DNA of 64,000 nt from an uncultured Psychrobacter sp. (lineage in GTDB: Bacteria; Pseudomonadota; Gammaproteobacteria; Pseudomonadales; Moraxellaceae): NCBI RefSeq assembly GCF_947495825.1, contig NZ_CANMAH010000010.1, forward strand, positions 1 through 64,000. The letters run 5' to 3'. This document shows, piece after piece, positions 47,011-56,725 of the stretch. A program made the translations under genes and the position numbers. The notes below the pieces were generated by a model. The model saw only the letters and a program-made list of their open reading frames with translations, did not search any database and had not been told where the DNA came from. The stretch's first letter is position 1; every line of letters starts with the position of its first letter.

Positions 47011-47597
47011 TCTTTTTGCAAAAGTGGGTAAGGGTTGACGGCGCTGCCATTGATATAAATACCATAATGTACATGCGGCGGTGTCCCTTTAGCATTACCA
47101 CTGTCACCGACATAGCCAATGATGTCACCAACATTTACCCAGTCATTAGGAGATATATCAGCATAGTCTTCTAGGTGTGCATAGTAGTGCCCTGCGCCGC
47201 CAGGTCCGACCATCACTACGACACGCCCGCCCAACGTATTTTCGCCAACCTTACTGACAATGCCTTGCGTCGTTGACTGTACTGGTGTGCCGCGCGGTGC
47301 AAATATATCGATGCCTTCATGTGTGCGCCCTTGGCTACGAGCAGCGCCCCAAGTATCCGTCAGGTGCTGCTCTGGTAGCGGACTCGGTAGGCTATTTTCT
47401 GTGGGCAACTCCTGCTGTAGTAAGCTTAGCTGTTGCCATTTTGCGACGACAAATGACTGGGTTTGCTGACTGATGCTGGGAAGGAGTTTGTCAAATATAA
47501 ATAATAGGGCCAATAGCACAGCAGCTTTGATCACCACACTTAGCACACGGCGCAAAAGTGTAGGCTTTGGTTGCTGGTTTTTTTTATCTACTGGCAT
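47007..47597 (-). CDS. M23 family metallopeptidase, membrane-anchored
   Basis: The protein has a short basic N terminus, one transmembrane helix (about 18-40) and a C-terminal LytM/peptidase M23 domain (about 85-190). The zinc ligands are visible as His and Asp in HEGIDIF and His in HVHYGIY, with [10 protein letters not shown] between. Such enzymes cut peptide crosslinks of peptidoglycan or activate amidases. GAGGCGAGG stands directly before the ATG. It overlaps phoR by four bases at the 3' end, on the opposite strand. Confidence 0.9.
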   Translation of the reverse strand: MPVDKKNQQPKPTLLRRVLSVVIKAAVLLALLFIFDKLLPSISQQTQSFVVAKWQQLSLLQQELPTENSLPSPLPEQHLTDTWGAARSQGRTHEGIDIFAPRGTPVQSTTQGIVSKVGENTLGGRVVVMVGPGGAGHYYAHLEDYADISPNDWVNVGDIIGYVGDSGNAKGTPPHVHYGIYINGSAVNPYPLLQKD

Positions 47598-47853
47598 CCT
47601 CGCCTCTTATGTTTGTTTCGTTGTTCACACTACTATTATAAGAGACTTGTTTACGCACCTCTGTATAGCATTGTTATATGACGTTTTTATCCCCATAAAG
47701 ACTAAGGCTGAACATACAGTACTATAGTCAGTATAGAATAAAATCGTTACCTTTATAGCCATGTGCTATAGGTATAGATGTTAGAGTGACTCGACTATAT
47801 TTGTGATTGTTTCTTTTGTGATTTTCGTGATTGACACTTATGACTGGCTCTTT

Positions 47854-48540
47854 ATGACTGATACTGCGCTTATTATTGATACTGAAACTGATCAAGGTCG
47901 AGATCCACGACCTATCCAAGTTGCCACTATTAACGTGGCAAATGGGTTTGAGTGGATGAAATACTTTAACAGTGGCCGTCCTATATCACCAATTGTGATC
48001 AAAGTTCATGGCATTACCGATGTTGATGTGGCTGGACTTGAGCGTTTTGAGCTAAATGAATTTGACTTACCGCAGTATCTGATTGGCCATAATGTACGCT
48101 TTGATTGGCGAGTGATTGGTAGGCCGTCTGCTAAGCTAATTTGTACCGTGCGACTGGCGCGCATCGCGTTTCCAGAATGGCGCTATTATGGGCAGTCCAA
48201 ATGTATTGAGCAGTTATTGGGACAAGAGAAAGCTAGCAAAATGACCATCGCCGCGCATGATGCACTAGGTGATGCACGCATGTGCTATTTACTCTACCAA
48301 GCTTGCTGTGAGCGTTTGCAAATCAAGCCCACAGATTTTGAAGCGGCACATAAGATTTCGAATACTGCCAATCCAGTCGCGAAGATGCCATTTGGTAAGT
48401 ATAAAGGTCGACTTATCAAAGAAGTACCCATTGGCTATGTTAAGTGGATGCTGGGTAATATTCATAACATGACACCTTCATTACATTCTGCTTTGACTAA
48501 GCGGCTCAAGACAGAAGAGGCTGACAGCATCAAGGAGTGA
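47854..48540 (+). CDS. 3'-5' exonuclease (DEDD family) with DUF3820 domain
   Basis: The N-terminal domain (about 1-165) is a DnaQ-like exonuclease: IIDTETD (metal-binding Asp and Glu at about 9 and 11), IGHNVRFDWRVIG (about 83-95) and AHDALGDARMCYLL (about 135-148). The C-terminal KMPFGKYKGRLIKEVPIGYVKWML segment (about 178-200) matches DUF3820. I start at ATG 47854 just ahead of the first strand; the reading frame upstream to 47803 has no family similarity. Likely role: degradation of single-stranded nucleic acid in repair or maintenance. Confidence 0.85.
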   Translation: MTDTALIIDTETDQGRDPRPIQVATINVANGFEWMKYFNSGRPISPIVIKVHGITDVDVAGLERFELNEFDLPQYLIGHNVRFDWRVIGRPSAKLICTVRLARIAFPEWRYYGQSKCIEQLLGQEKASKMTIAAHDALGDARMCYLLYQACCERLQIKPTDFEAAHKISNTANPVAKMPFGKYKGRLIKEVPIGYVKWMLGNIHNMTPSLHSALTKRLKTEEADSIKE

Positions 48541-48571
48541 ATGAGCGGTTTGAATATAAGATGCATTATAC

Positions 48572-49549
48572 TTATTGTGATCGCTCGTTTAACCAATCAA
48601 CTGCCATTTGCCACAGCTTAGGAGCTTTAGCATTGGTTCTACTACTAAAATAGCGCATGTGTCCAATGCTGTTTAAGTCAAAGCCTTTAGGGTCGAGGAC
48701 GCGTTTTTCTACTGGCATCTTAGTAAATACGCGAATCATATCGTCCATGTTTTTGCTATTGGCAATATCATCATCGCTAAAGCCGAGCCACAATGCTGGC
48801 ATGCTCAGCTCATCATAGAAATGCGTGTGTACGCTTTTACCAAAGGCGGTCTTGATATAGCCTGCGCCATTGCACCACTCGCGCCATTGACGCGCCACGC
48901 CGCGCGGTAGTGGTTGGCCCATACCAATTTTATCAGCTGGGGTGTAGCCTAAAGTCAGGTTGGTGAGAGGGATAAAGGCATCCATAAAACCCATGGCCTT
49001 GAGCTTATAAGGCATGTCCATATTTTTAATGCATCCTGATGAACAGGCGACATTAAAAACTGAAGCGATAGAAGTATGGTTGGGCATAAGGCCAATTAGC
49101 TGACCGCCCGCGCTATGGCCAATCAGATGATAAGTGGCATTGCCAAACTCATCTTGCAAGGCGTCAAGGACGGCTGGCATATCGTGTCGTCCCCAACTGA
49201 TGAGGGAGGCGTCGCATTTGGTCAAATCGGTCGTCAGTGACTCACCAATACCTTCATTATCAAAGGTCAACACCCCAAAACCTTGCTCTGCTAAAAAGGA
49301 CGCAAACTTGTGATAAAACTGGCGTTTGATACCGGTCGCTGGCGCGATCATCACAGCTGTTTTTACAGAAGTTTTGGGACGATAAATGGTCGCTGCTAAT
49401 GCTCGATTGCGATCAGATATGATGGTCAACGCATAAGTATCGATACTCACAATCTCAGTATTTAGTTGAGTATTAGTTGCATTATCAAGATGAATGGCAG
49501 ATATATTGTCTTGCTGATTTGTAGAAAATGGTGATTGGTTGTGATGCAT
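48572..49549 (-). CDS. alpha/beta hydrolase family protein
   Basis: The protein of about 325 residues has a nucleophile elbow GHSAGG (about 141-146) and a C-terminal His in SIGHMRYFS, typical of an alpha/beta hydrolase. The start of the fold, IIVAPATGIKRQFYHKFASFLAEQGF-like (AVMIAPATGIKRQFYHKFA), resembles the YheT/DUF1749-like COG4757 group of predicted esterases. I place the start at ATG 49549, six bases after AAGGT; ATG 49555 is too close. The substrate is unknown. Confidence 0.85.
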   Translation of the reverse strand: MHHNQSPFSTNQQDNISAIHLDNATNTQLNTEIVSIDTYALTIISDRNRALAATIYRPKTSVKTAVMIAPATGIKRQFYHKFASFLAEQGFGVLTFDNEGIGESLTTDLTKCDASLISWGRHDMPAVLDALQDEFGNATYHLIGHSAGGQLIGLMPNHTSIASVFNVACSSGCIKNMDMPYKLKAMGFMDAFIPLTNLTLGYTPADKIGMGQPLPRGVARQWREWCNGAGYIKTAFGKSVHTHFYDELSMPALWLGFSDDDIANSKNMDDMIRVFTKMPVEKRVLDPKGFDLNSIGHMRYFSSRTNAKAPKLWQMAVDWLNERSQ

Positions 49550-49982
49550 TGTCATACCTTATGATGTGTATCAATAAGCAATCGTTATCGATAGATTGTA
49601 CACTGTAAATGTTGGCGTACTTGTAAACAAAGCTTACTCCTACCAAGATTGGTAAATTATCTTAAGGATAAGAGGTTGTTATTATGCGTTAGCATGGCTT
49701 ATGTTAAGATGAAAGCTGGTGAGATAAATGCTTGCTTGAACATCTTTATTTAACATGATCCTTTACCGCTTGTGTATTCTAAAACCCGAAAATAGACGTA
49801 AAACCAATTTATGTTTATTATGCGTAATTAAGATCATGCTGACAACACTCTATCTATAATGCAAAAACAACACACTTAGTATCAGCTGCAAGCAGGCTGT
49901 TTGTTCAAACCACACAATTATTAAAACAGTTTAATGTAGTTATACATATAAATAACAATCCATACAAAATTAGGGGCATTTT
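49550..49982. other. divergent intergenic region before the LOG gene
   Basis: These roughly 430 bases separate divergent genes. I see no gene, terminator or strong repeat. AGGGG before ATG 49983 is the ribosome site of the next gene. Confidence 0.4.
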
Positions 49983-50675
49983 ATGCAAATGAAAATTAAT
50001 AATGACACTTATGAAGTACTAACCAGCCAAGATATTGCTCATATCGAAAAGGCGGTAGATAAATCGACGTTAGCTATGCCATTAGTCGCAGTCTACTGCG
50101 GTTCGCGTTTGGGTAATAGTGATGTCTATGAGCAAGCAGCCCGTGAGCTGGGTCAAGCGTTAGCAAAAAATGGTATGGGCTTGGTTTATGGCGGCGCAAG
50201 TATTGGTCTTATGGGCGCAGTGGCTGACGAAGTTATCAAAGGCGAGGCACAAGCTGTCGGTGTGATTCCAACGTTTATGCTCAAACACGAAATTGCCCAT
50301 GACCAGCTCACCCGGCTGCACCTGACCGATACGATGCATACACGTAAAACAGTCATGGCAGAGTACGCGGATGCTTTTATCACCTTACCAGGCGGGCTTG
50401 GAACGCTAGAGGAGATAATGGAGATTGCCACATGGCGTCAGCTGTATCAGCATGAAAAGCCGATGATTATTCTCAATATTAATGGTTTTTATGATCGTAT
50501 GATTGAGCATTTAAAATATACCGCTGAGCAAGGCTTTATGAAGCAGCAAGATCTCGATCGTTTGGTGGTTTGCAACACTATCAACGAAGCAATCGACTTG
50601 CTACAGACACTAGTAACGATAGAAGATGCCGTTGATACAGAAAAAATGGCTGGGAATGAGAGTCAAGTATTATAA
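49983..50675 (+). CDS. LOG family protein (TIGR00730, nucleoside monophosphate phosphoribohydrolase-like)
   Basis: The 230-residue protein has the LOG signatures VYCGSRLGNSDVYEQAARELGQ (about 38-59), LVYGGASIGLMGAVAD (about 67-82) and the catalytic PGGLGTLEE (136-144). Characterised members release the base from AMP or cytokinin-type nucleotides (5'-phosphoribohydrolase). A 30-residue N-terminal segment precedes the domain. A role in purine turnover is inferred; cytokinin production is not implied by the motif alone. Confidence 0.9.
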   Translation: MQMKINNDTYEVLTSQDIAHIEKAVDKSTLAMPLVAVYCGSRLGNSDVYEQAARELGQALAKNGMGLVYGGASIGLMGAVADEVIKGEAQAVGVIPTFMLKHEIAHDQLTRLHLTDTMHTRKTVMAEYADAFITLPGGLGTLEEIMEIATWRQLYQHEKPMIILNINGFYDRMIEHLKYTAEQGFMKQQDLDRLVVCNTINEAIDLLQTLVTIEDAVDTEKMAGNESQVL

Positions 50676-50747
50676 AATCAATTAACAAGTAGGGTTGTCA
50701 ATAGCTACATTTACCATCAGTCATCGTGAGTAGCTATTGAGTAAGAC

Positions 50748-50795
50748 AAAAAAGGAGCAGTTAACCAATCTTTGGTCATCTGCTCCTATTTTTAT
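50748..50795. terminator. terminator between LOG and oxidoreductase genes
   Basis: A stem AGGAGCAG/CTGCTCCT (50753-50760, 50780-50787), extended inside by ACCAA/TTGGT, is flanked by an A-run and ATTTTT, so it may act in both directions. Confidence 0.82.
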
Positions 50796-50827
50796 ACTTT
50801 TTTAGCTGTATTATTTAGCGCCACATG

Positions 50828-52423
50828 TTAAATGTTGTTAGCTGCCAAATTTGCCAAAGTTGCTTCGCGAATACTGCGATTGACACCAGCCATAGCTTGA
50901 GGGAACCCACGCTCTTCAGCCAATTCTCGTGCCACATTATCAACAGCCGTACTGTCGTTGTGCACAAGATAAGTCCATTCGTGCGCATAACGACTGCGGT
51001 TCTCAGCAGTATCGTTTGCCACTAAGCCGATCTGCGTTAATTCATGGACGATCTGATCAGCTGCAATCAAGGTTGAGGATGCTTTAACGTTTTCTGCGCG
51101 CGCGTAGCGTATATTAGAATATAAGCTCACATCAGCGACACGTAACGTATCATCTTTACCTGGAATCTGCTGCCCTCCATATAACGCGTTACCAATGGTA
51201 CGTGCACTATGAAACGTCGGTACAAACTCAGCCACATATTCAATCGCTTGCTGGCTACGTGCTTGTAGTGGCGCTTTGTCCCAGCCATCTTCGATATAAT
51301 GTACATATTGCTGCGGCAGCCTAGGTTGGGCGCTACCTTTATCGGAGGCGACTAAGCCATCATTGAATAAAGTAATCGCCTTACTCATACCATGAATTTG
51401 AAAGTAACCGTCTGGATAAGGCGTAAGCTGTGCCATACCTTCTGGCGTGCCTCGATTACCATAGACAATAATCTCTGGTATCTGACCGCCTGCATCATCC
51501 CAATGTGTGATATACGAGGATTTAAATTCAACCATACGTGTGACTTTTACACCGACCATATCATCGATAACCCCAGTACGAAAACCGCAAGCATTGACCA
51601 AATAATCGACTTCGACAGACTCCGTTTGTGATGCGTGGGCTTGCTGGTAATCAATACGCCACTTGGTAACATGATGATCGGCGTTCGAACAATTCTCACA
51701 ATCAACTGGCATGACTTGCTCGACTTGTGTATCAGTAAACACATGAGCATGATTGTATTCTTCTAATGCCAGCTGCGCAGAAGCTGCTAAACGAAAAATG
51801 TTCCAGCCGTACTCTTGCACGACAATCAATGGAAACTTAACTTTATTTAAGTCCAAATATTTAGCAACGGGTATCATCCATTCATCAACTGTATCTGGCA
51901 CTGCAACTTGTTCTCGTTCAGAAAGCTCAAGCATTTTTTCATGGCTATAGAGTTGATAGTAGTTTTCAGGCTCGCCCAATACTTTATTATTAGTATCTTG
52001 CGCGATAAGCTCACGATAAGCGTCCGTTAAAATATCAAGACGCGGTAGCAAGTCCTCAGGTAGTCCTTCGTCACGTGTAGGCACTGCAAATACAGTCGGA
52101 CGTACATCAATGGTATAAGGATAAAGGCGTAAAATATCGATACATTGTTTAAGGAGTGCAACGCAGTCTTCATCAGGTATTTCGCGGTATAAGTTGCCAC
52201 CAGCATGCAAATGGCACATTGGCGGGCCATCAATCAGAGATTTTTTCTTTTCAAATAAGTAAGTTTCAAGTCCTAAAGCAGCGAGACGAATAGCTATCGT
52301 CGCTCCTGCTGTACCGCCGCCTAAGATACCTACACGTTTAGCAGGGATATCGGGCTTCGCTGTCTGAGATAAAGTATCATGTAGGACTAATTGTGATTGA
52401 TCTTTAATAAAAGTTTGAGTCAT
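50828..52423 (-). CDS. FAD-dependent oxidoreductase
   Basis: The 531-residue protein begins with a Rossmann FAD-binding segment VGILGGGTAGATIAIRLAALGLETYLFEKK (about 31-60), then a CHLHAGGNLYREI segment (about 70-82) and YLVNACGFRTG (about 283-293), typical of glutathione-reductase-fold or DAO-like flavoproteins. No membrane helix or signal peptide is visible. I do not recognise a specific enzyme; the early HAGGNLYREIPDEDC segment resembles a predicted FAD-dependent dehydrogenase found in marine gammaproteobacteria. The gene is monocistronic. Confidence 0.78.
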   Translation of the reverse strand: MTQTFIKDQSQLVLHDTLSQTAKPDIPAKRVGILGGGTAGATIAIRLAALGLETYLFEKKKSLIDGPPMCHLHAGGNLYREIPDEDCVALLKQCIDILRLYPYTIDVRPTVFAVPTRDEGLPEDLLPRLDILTDAYRELIAQDTNNKVLGEPENYYQLYSHEKMLELSEREQVAVPDTVDEWMIPVAKYLDLNKVKFPLIVVQEYGWNIFRLAASAQLALEEYNHAHVFTDTQVEQVMPVDCENCSNADHHVTKWRIDYQQAHASQTESVEVDYLVNACGFRTGVIDDMVGVKVTRMVEFKSSYITHWDDAGGQIPEIIVYGNRGTPEGMAQLTPYPDGYFQIHGMSKAITLFNDGLVASDKGSAQPRLPQQYVHYIEDGWDKAPLQARSQQAIEYVAEFVPTFHSARTIGNALYGGQQIPGKDDTLRVADVSLYSNIRYARAENVKASSTLIAADQIVHELTQIGLVANDTAENRSRYAHEWTYLVHNDSTAVDNVARELAEERGFPQAMAGVNRSIREATLANLAANNI

Positions 52424-53012
52424 TGTCGTTGTCGTATCCTTAATAGCATCAGCCTAAGACTGTACTCCGCGTATTCATTAAAATCTTATTGTAAATATCT
52501 GTTTAAACGTATTGTATATATCGATATGCGTGCGCCAGCCGCTAAGTTCAATGTATATAAAAAGTCGTGATAGTCATACCTTTAACTGTTTAGTAATACT
52601 TATATTTTGTGCTGTCATTTTACGAAAATCTGCAATTAATATGACGGTGAATACGTAATTTGATGCATTAGTTTTGTCAACAAACAATGATGGAAAGTAT
52701 GGTTTAGACAAGGCATGTTAGTTAAGCAGTTAATATTAGAACTTCATTAGGGAGCATGCGTCATTTCTCAAGCCAGTAAAAAATGACGAAGTTTAATGAG
52801 TTTGTAAACTTGATAGGCTTTTGTAAAATTATATTTTAATGGAAACGACAGGTTTACAGCGTATGCTATATTAAAACGCTTGCAGTCAGATTTAGACGTA
52901 TATTGTTTGGTTGAAGGCATAGCTAAACAAGTACTAAGATAAAAAGACCACAAGTAAAAACAAATATATAAATCTAAACCGAACATTATCTTTTAATTAC
53001 AAGGAAGTCGTT
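52424..53012. other. 589-base gene-free region
   Basis: This AT-rich divergent spacer contains one minus-strand open frame (52768-52986) with chance-like composition and no ribosome site. I see no hairpin with a T-run and no clear promoter. Confidence 0.45.
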
Positions 53013-53447
53013 ATGAAAAATATTCTTATGCTATCAGCGTTGACAGGTGTTTTGACGCTCACAGGTTGCTCTACGTTAAACAACGTATTTGGCAATGACA
53101 CATCAGGTATGCACGATGTGCAAGCGACGAGTAATAATACCGCACCAGTCGCTAGTAAAAACGGTATGCTAGTTGATGCGACCAACCATATGACCTTATA
53201 CACTTTTGATAAAGATTCAATGAATAAATCAGAATGTGGTAGCGCGTGCTTGGTAGCTTGGCCTGCATTTATGGCACCTAGTAATGCCAAGGCCTCTGGC
53301 CAATTTGCTGCTTTTCAACGCGAAGATGGCAAATACCAATGGGCCATGAATGGTAAACCATTATATTTTTATGCCAATGATACCAAAGTTGGTGACAAAG
53401 ATGGCGACAACAAGCTTGGTGTTTGGCATATTGTGCCAACTAAATAA
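53013..53447 (+). CDS. lipoprotein with PF03640-type secreted repeat (COG4315)
   Basis: Residues 1-19 are a lipoprotein signal with lipobox LTGC (Cys19). The mature protein carries two copies of the secreted repeat: MTLYTFDKDSMNKSECGSACLVAWPAF (about 67-93) and KPLYFYANDTKVGDKDGDNKLGVWHIV (about 115-141), including the typical paired cysteines of the first copy. The function of this family is unknown. Residue +2 is Ser, favouring outer-membrane sorting. AAGGAA lies before the ATG and a terminator follows the gene. Confidence 0.9.
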   Translation: MKNILMLSALTGVLTLTGCSTLNNVFGNDTSGMHDVQATSNNTAPVASKNGMLVDATNHMTLYTFDKDSMNKSECGSACLVAWPAFMAPSNAKASGQFAAFQREDGKYQWAMNGKPLYFYANDTKVGDKDGDNKLGVWHIVPTK

Positions 53448-53832
53448 AGTATAAAGCCATAATATTGAATAAAAAAGGCAGCTATCGTCATGGCTGCCTT
53501 TTTTATAGCATGCTTGCTAAGTACGGTGAGACGTCAAAGTAGATTATAAACAGTTAAATGCATTTTGCTTTTTCTATCAGCGTTGCTAGTAACCTAAAGG
53601 CCGATGATTTAGCTTACACGCAGCTTGCGTCAAACGCCAAAAACCGTTAAAATCGCGGTTTAATTTTCCCGCTGGGGAAGGCTAAGAGAGCAGAAATGTG
53701 GTGTTGAGTGCTGGAATAAGCCAGTGACGCAGTTGCCAGATTTGCATATGTCCTTAGTGCCTCAGTTACGTATGCCATCATCTGACAATTGGTCGATGAT
53801 ATTGAGCATACATCGGACATAGAGAGCTTATT
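53448..53832. other. intergenic region before rpmE2
   Basis: It holds the lipoprotein terminator (53471-53504) and about 330 bases ahead of rpmE2. I looked for a Zur-type palindrome and did not find a clear one. A minus-strand open frame here (53647-53877) overlaps rpmE2 and looks spurious. Confidence 0.45.
53471..53504. terminator. intrinsic terminator of the COG4315 lipoprotein gene
   Basis: GGCAGC/GCTGCC (53477-53482, 53493-53498) with a 10-base loop is flanked by six A and six T. Confidence 0.8.
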
Positions 53833-54111
53833 ATGCGTAAAGATATCCATCCTGATTACCAAGAAGTTTTGTTCCATGACACTAACGCTGACGTGTTCTT
53901 TTTAACGCGTTCAACGGCTAAGACTAAAGCCACTCGTGAGTATGAAGGCAAAGAATACCCATACTATCCACTTGATATTTCAAGTGCATCGCATCCTTTT
54001 TATACTGGTGAGCAGCGTAAAACTTCTACTGAAGGCCGTGTTGCAAGCTTCAACAAGCGCTTTGGCGCGTTTGGTGGCCGTAGTAAGAAAGCCGCTAGCT
54101 CTGCTGAATAA
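53833..54111 (+). CDS. rpmE2: 50S ribosomal protein L31 type B
   Basis: This 92-residue ribosomal protein starts [20 protein letters not shown] and contains [11 protein letters not shown] and FNKRFG, typical of L31. It has no cysteine, so it is the zinc-independent type B paralogue that replaces zinc-binding L31 when zinc is scarce in other bacteria. A strong terminator follows. Whether the genome also has the cysteine form cannot be seen in this window. Confidence 0.96.
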   Translation: MRKDIHPDYQEVLFHDTNADVFFLTRSTAKTKATREYEGKEYPYYPLDISSASHPFYTGEQRKTSTEGRVASFNKRFGAFGGRSKKAASSAE

Positions 54112-54151
54112 TTTGCGCTTATTGCGTCAATTTATTTTGCTAAGCCATAAG

Positions 54152-54179
54152 AAACCGCTGATTTATCAGCGGTTTTTTT
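54152..54179 (+). terminator. intrinsic terminator of rpmE2
   Basis: A 9-bp stem AACCGCTGA/TCAGCGGTT (54153-54174) with a 4-base loop is followed by a run of T. Confidence 0.88.
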
Positions 54180-54264
54180 ATGGTTTTTTAAAGTGCTTTA
54201 TCAGTTCAAACCTTTAATAGTCATCCTTATTTTTAATGATTGCCTTTGATGACTGTGGTCGTCT

Positions 54265-55125
54265 TTATTTTGCACAACTGGCCTTATCAAAGGATGAGTC
54301 GAGCAGTTGAGCGATGAGCTCTGCCAACTGCTGCGCCCAATAACCATACGCTAAGCTACTGGGATGAAAGCCGTCGCTTGCAAACATGGCTATGCTATCA
54401 ATAGGCTCGTTGGTGTGTTTTTCTGCCAGCAATTCAAAATCTGCTGCCATATGATGCACGCCGCTGTGCTGAGTACAAATACTCTGCAGTACTTGATCAA
54501 GCTTTGTGGCCTTTGCTCCAATAAAACTATTAAGCGGTGAAGGTAGGGCGGGCATCTGCGCCATCGGTGGTAGGCTTGAAAAGATAAGCTCGCATACACC
54601 AAATTTACGCTGAGCAATAGCGATGATTTGTTCAACCTGCTGTTGCCACTTTGAGATAGAAACATTGGATGTAGTGTCATTAACGCCGACACTCAAAACC
54701 ATAATATCAACTGGCTGGTCAGGAGTAGGAAGGACATACAATCGACGCAGAATGTCGAAACTGGTATGCCCAGTTGTCGCCTGCAACTCCCAGTTTAGTA
54801 CATCGAACTTATCGTTAATGACTGCTTGCTGCTGCAAAGCAGGGATCAACTTGCCAGCAAGCGCCTCTTGCTGAGTCAGACTACCGACCCCAGCTGCTGC
54901 CGAGTCACCAACGATCATTAAGCTCAGCGTTCTCGTAATCTCAGTGGCTGACATCTCGGCAGAGTCGCGTAATTGAGAGTCGCCTAATTGAATGTGACCA
55001 TGTCTTTCGCCCTCTGGTTCAGGCAGACGCACGGTATCGCGTTTGACTTTGCGACCTTGATACAAGTAAATAGGAGCGAGCAAGACATCTTTTGCGATGG
55101 CAGATATTTTGAGAGAATTTACCAT
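54265..55125 (-). CDS. SGNH/GDSL-type hydrolase
   Basis: The 286-residue protein has the SGNH blocks: nucleophile Ser in IVGDSAAAGVG (about 71-81), Gly in TTGHTS, Asn in SVGVNDTTSN (about 146-155) and catalytic Asp/His in DGFHPSSLAYG (about 257-267). It lacks a signal peptide, so it is probably cytosolic, or attached to the membrane by another route. It overlaps the 3' end of nadV by seven bases and is probably cotranscribed, but its acyl substrate and any link to NAD metabolism are unknown. Confidence 0.87.
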   Translation of the reverse strand: MVNSLKISAIAKDVLLAPIYLYQGRKVKRDTVRLPEPEGERHGHIQLGDSQLRDSAEMSATEITRTLSLMIVGDSAAAGVGSLTQQEALAGKLIPALQQQAVINDKFDVLNWELQATTGHTSFDILRRLYVLPTPDQPVDIMVLSVGVNDTTSNVSISKWQQQVEQIIAIAQRKFGVCELIFSSLPPMAQMPALPSPLNSFIGAKATKLDQVLQSICTQHSGVHHMAADFELLAEKHTNEPIDSIAMFASDGFHPSSLAYGYWAQQLAELIAQLLDSSFDKASCAK

Positions 55126-56516
55126 CCTGCGCGCTCCCGTATAAGAGTAAGATCGTCTTCTATGAGGAGTTTACCATCGACATAGACATCGCGTAGCAGG
55201 CTGTCTGCTCCAGCATTTAAATCATCAGCTTTTATGGTTTTTATCTGTCCGTTATCATCTTTTATTAGCGCTAAGCGGCCTTTTTTAGAGCGTTTAGAGT
55301 GACTGGTCACTGGATCTTTATAGATGTCTTTCCATACGCCATCGATACAGATGGCGCTGGCTTTCATCGCCCATTTCATCGTATCGCGATTGACCTGTTG
55401 CAAAAGGCCACCGCCCATACCAAAGGTAATATTCTCTGCGCTAAAGCCAGCCTTAATCACGACGTCAATGATTTTACCTAAACTTTGCGGGCTAATACCG
55501 TCACCTTGGATAATACGTACGTAATCAGGCAATACTTTATAGCCTTTGCTGTTAAGGGTCGTACCGAATCTTACTGCCAAACGCTCTAATGCCTCACGTA
55601 CCACTTTGGTTGGCTCGCCACTGTCTGGTCGAATAACCAAGGTACCACCCATATCTTTGACATCGTCTTTTAATGCATCGCCCCAGATGTTATCAATGGC
55701 ATTCCACAAATCATAGCTATCGGAGACGACTGAAAAAGCGTTGTCTTTGCCGCCAAACTGTTCAATCATATTGGCAAAAGCAGCGGTCTCTCCATCGCGG
55801 CCCCAAGCGGTCATAGTACTGTGTTCAGCGGCAGGAATGGAAAACGCTGGCATATCATTGCCCATTTGATACCAGCGACTAGCAGCAACCAAAGCGGCCA
55901 TAGAGTCAGTACCAGCAAAATTAACCAGATGCGCTAAGCTACCAAGCGCCACCGACTCATGACTAGAAGCACCACGTGAGCCAAAATCATGCAAACGGAA
56001 AATGAGGGATTCTAAATTATCAGCAGACTCCTCTAACGCACGGCGTATAACCCCTTTGCAGTAATGTGACACGCTAGCGACGGTTGAGGGATACCAGATG
56101 GCGCGCAGCAGGGCAGTTTCGATATAGCTTGGTAACCAATAAAACTCAGGGTCAGTATTGATGATTTGGCAGACCACGTTGGATACAGGCACGATGCTGC
56201 CTTCAGGTACAGCTTCAATACGTAGAGGCAGATAGCCATCATGCTTATCGACCAGACGCTCCCAGCCAGCCCGATTAAACGTCAGACCGTGAGCATGAAT
56301 CACGGTTTCGGCTTCATCGATATCTTGATGAGTAATGGGAGTGCTTAGGTACTCTTTAATAAAAGCTTGTAAGCCAAAAAACACCACCTCATAGTCACCA
56401 CCGCGGGCTTCGATATAGCTGGATAGATACTCACTGCCAGCTGGGTATTGCACCCAATGTGAGGTTTTATAGCTATCGCTATTAAGAATGAGATTGTTCA
56501 AATTGCTGGTATACAT
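55119..56516 (-). CDS. nadV: nicotinamide phosphoribosyltransferase
   Basis: NadV turns nicotinamide and PRPP into NMN. Family hallmarks are SDSYKTSHWVQYPAGSEYLSSYIEARGG (near the start), RLHDFGSRGASSHE (about 168-181), FSIPAAEHSTMTAWGRDGE, DSYDLWNAI, VIRPDSGEP and FGMGGGLLQQVNRDT. The start is ATG 56516 with AGAGGAG seven bases upstream; GTG 56519 is less likely. At 465 residues it matches bacterial NadV and vertebrate NAMPT. The neighbour upstream encodes the next enzyme of the route, NMN adenylyltransferase. Confidence 0.95.
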   Translation of the reverse strand: MYTSNLNNLILNSDSYKTSHWVQYPAGSEYLSSYIEARGGDYEVVFFGLQAFIKEYLSTPITHQDIDEAETVIHAHGLTFNRAGWERLVDKHDGYLPLRIEAVPEGSIVPVSNVVCQIINTDPEFYWLPSYIETALLRAIWYPSTVASVSHYCKGVIRRALEESADNLESLIFRLHDFGSRGASSHESVALGSLAHLVNFAGTDSMAALVAASRWYQMGNDMPAFSIPAAEHSTMTAWGRDGETAAFANMIEQFGGKDNAFSVVSDSYDLWNAIDNIWGDALKDDVKDMGGTLVIRPDSGEPTKVVREALERLAVRFGTTLNSKGYKVLPDYVRIIQGDGISPQSLGKIIDVVIKAGFSAENITFGMGGGLLQQVNRDTMKWAMKASAICIDGVWKDIYKDPVTSHSKRSKKGRLALIKDDNGQIKTIKADDLNAGADSLLRDVYVDGKLLIEDDLTLIRERAGW

Positions 56517-56725
56517 CACAGAACTCCTCTGCTTTTAGATGTCGCAGCTGTTTTTTAAAGGACAGTTGCGACGGTTAGACCCTTGCCGTCTATCGGTACA
56601 GGCGCTAAAAGGTATGTTAAAACGATACGGTTATATTAAAACGATAAAATAATGTGCTAAATAGAACTATATAAACGTTTGGTGCTTAAGAATTTATATG
56701 TAATGAACTAAGCAGTCAACTAACG

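Noticed and set aside
52768-52986. 72-residue minus-strand frame before the COG4315 lipoprotein gene
   Set aside because: Aromatic and Lys-rich, no ribosome site, in a promoter region.
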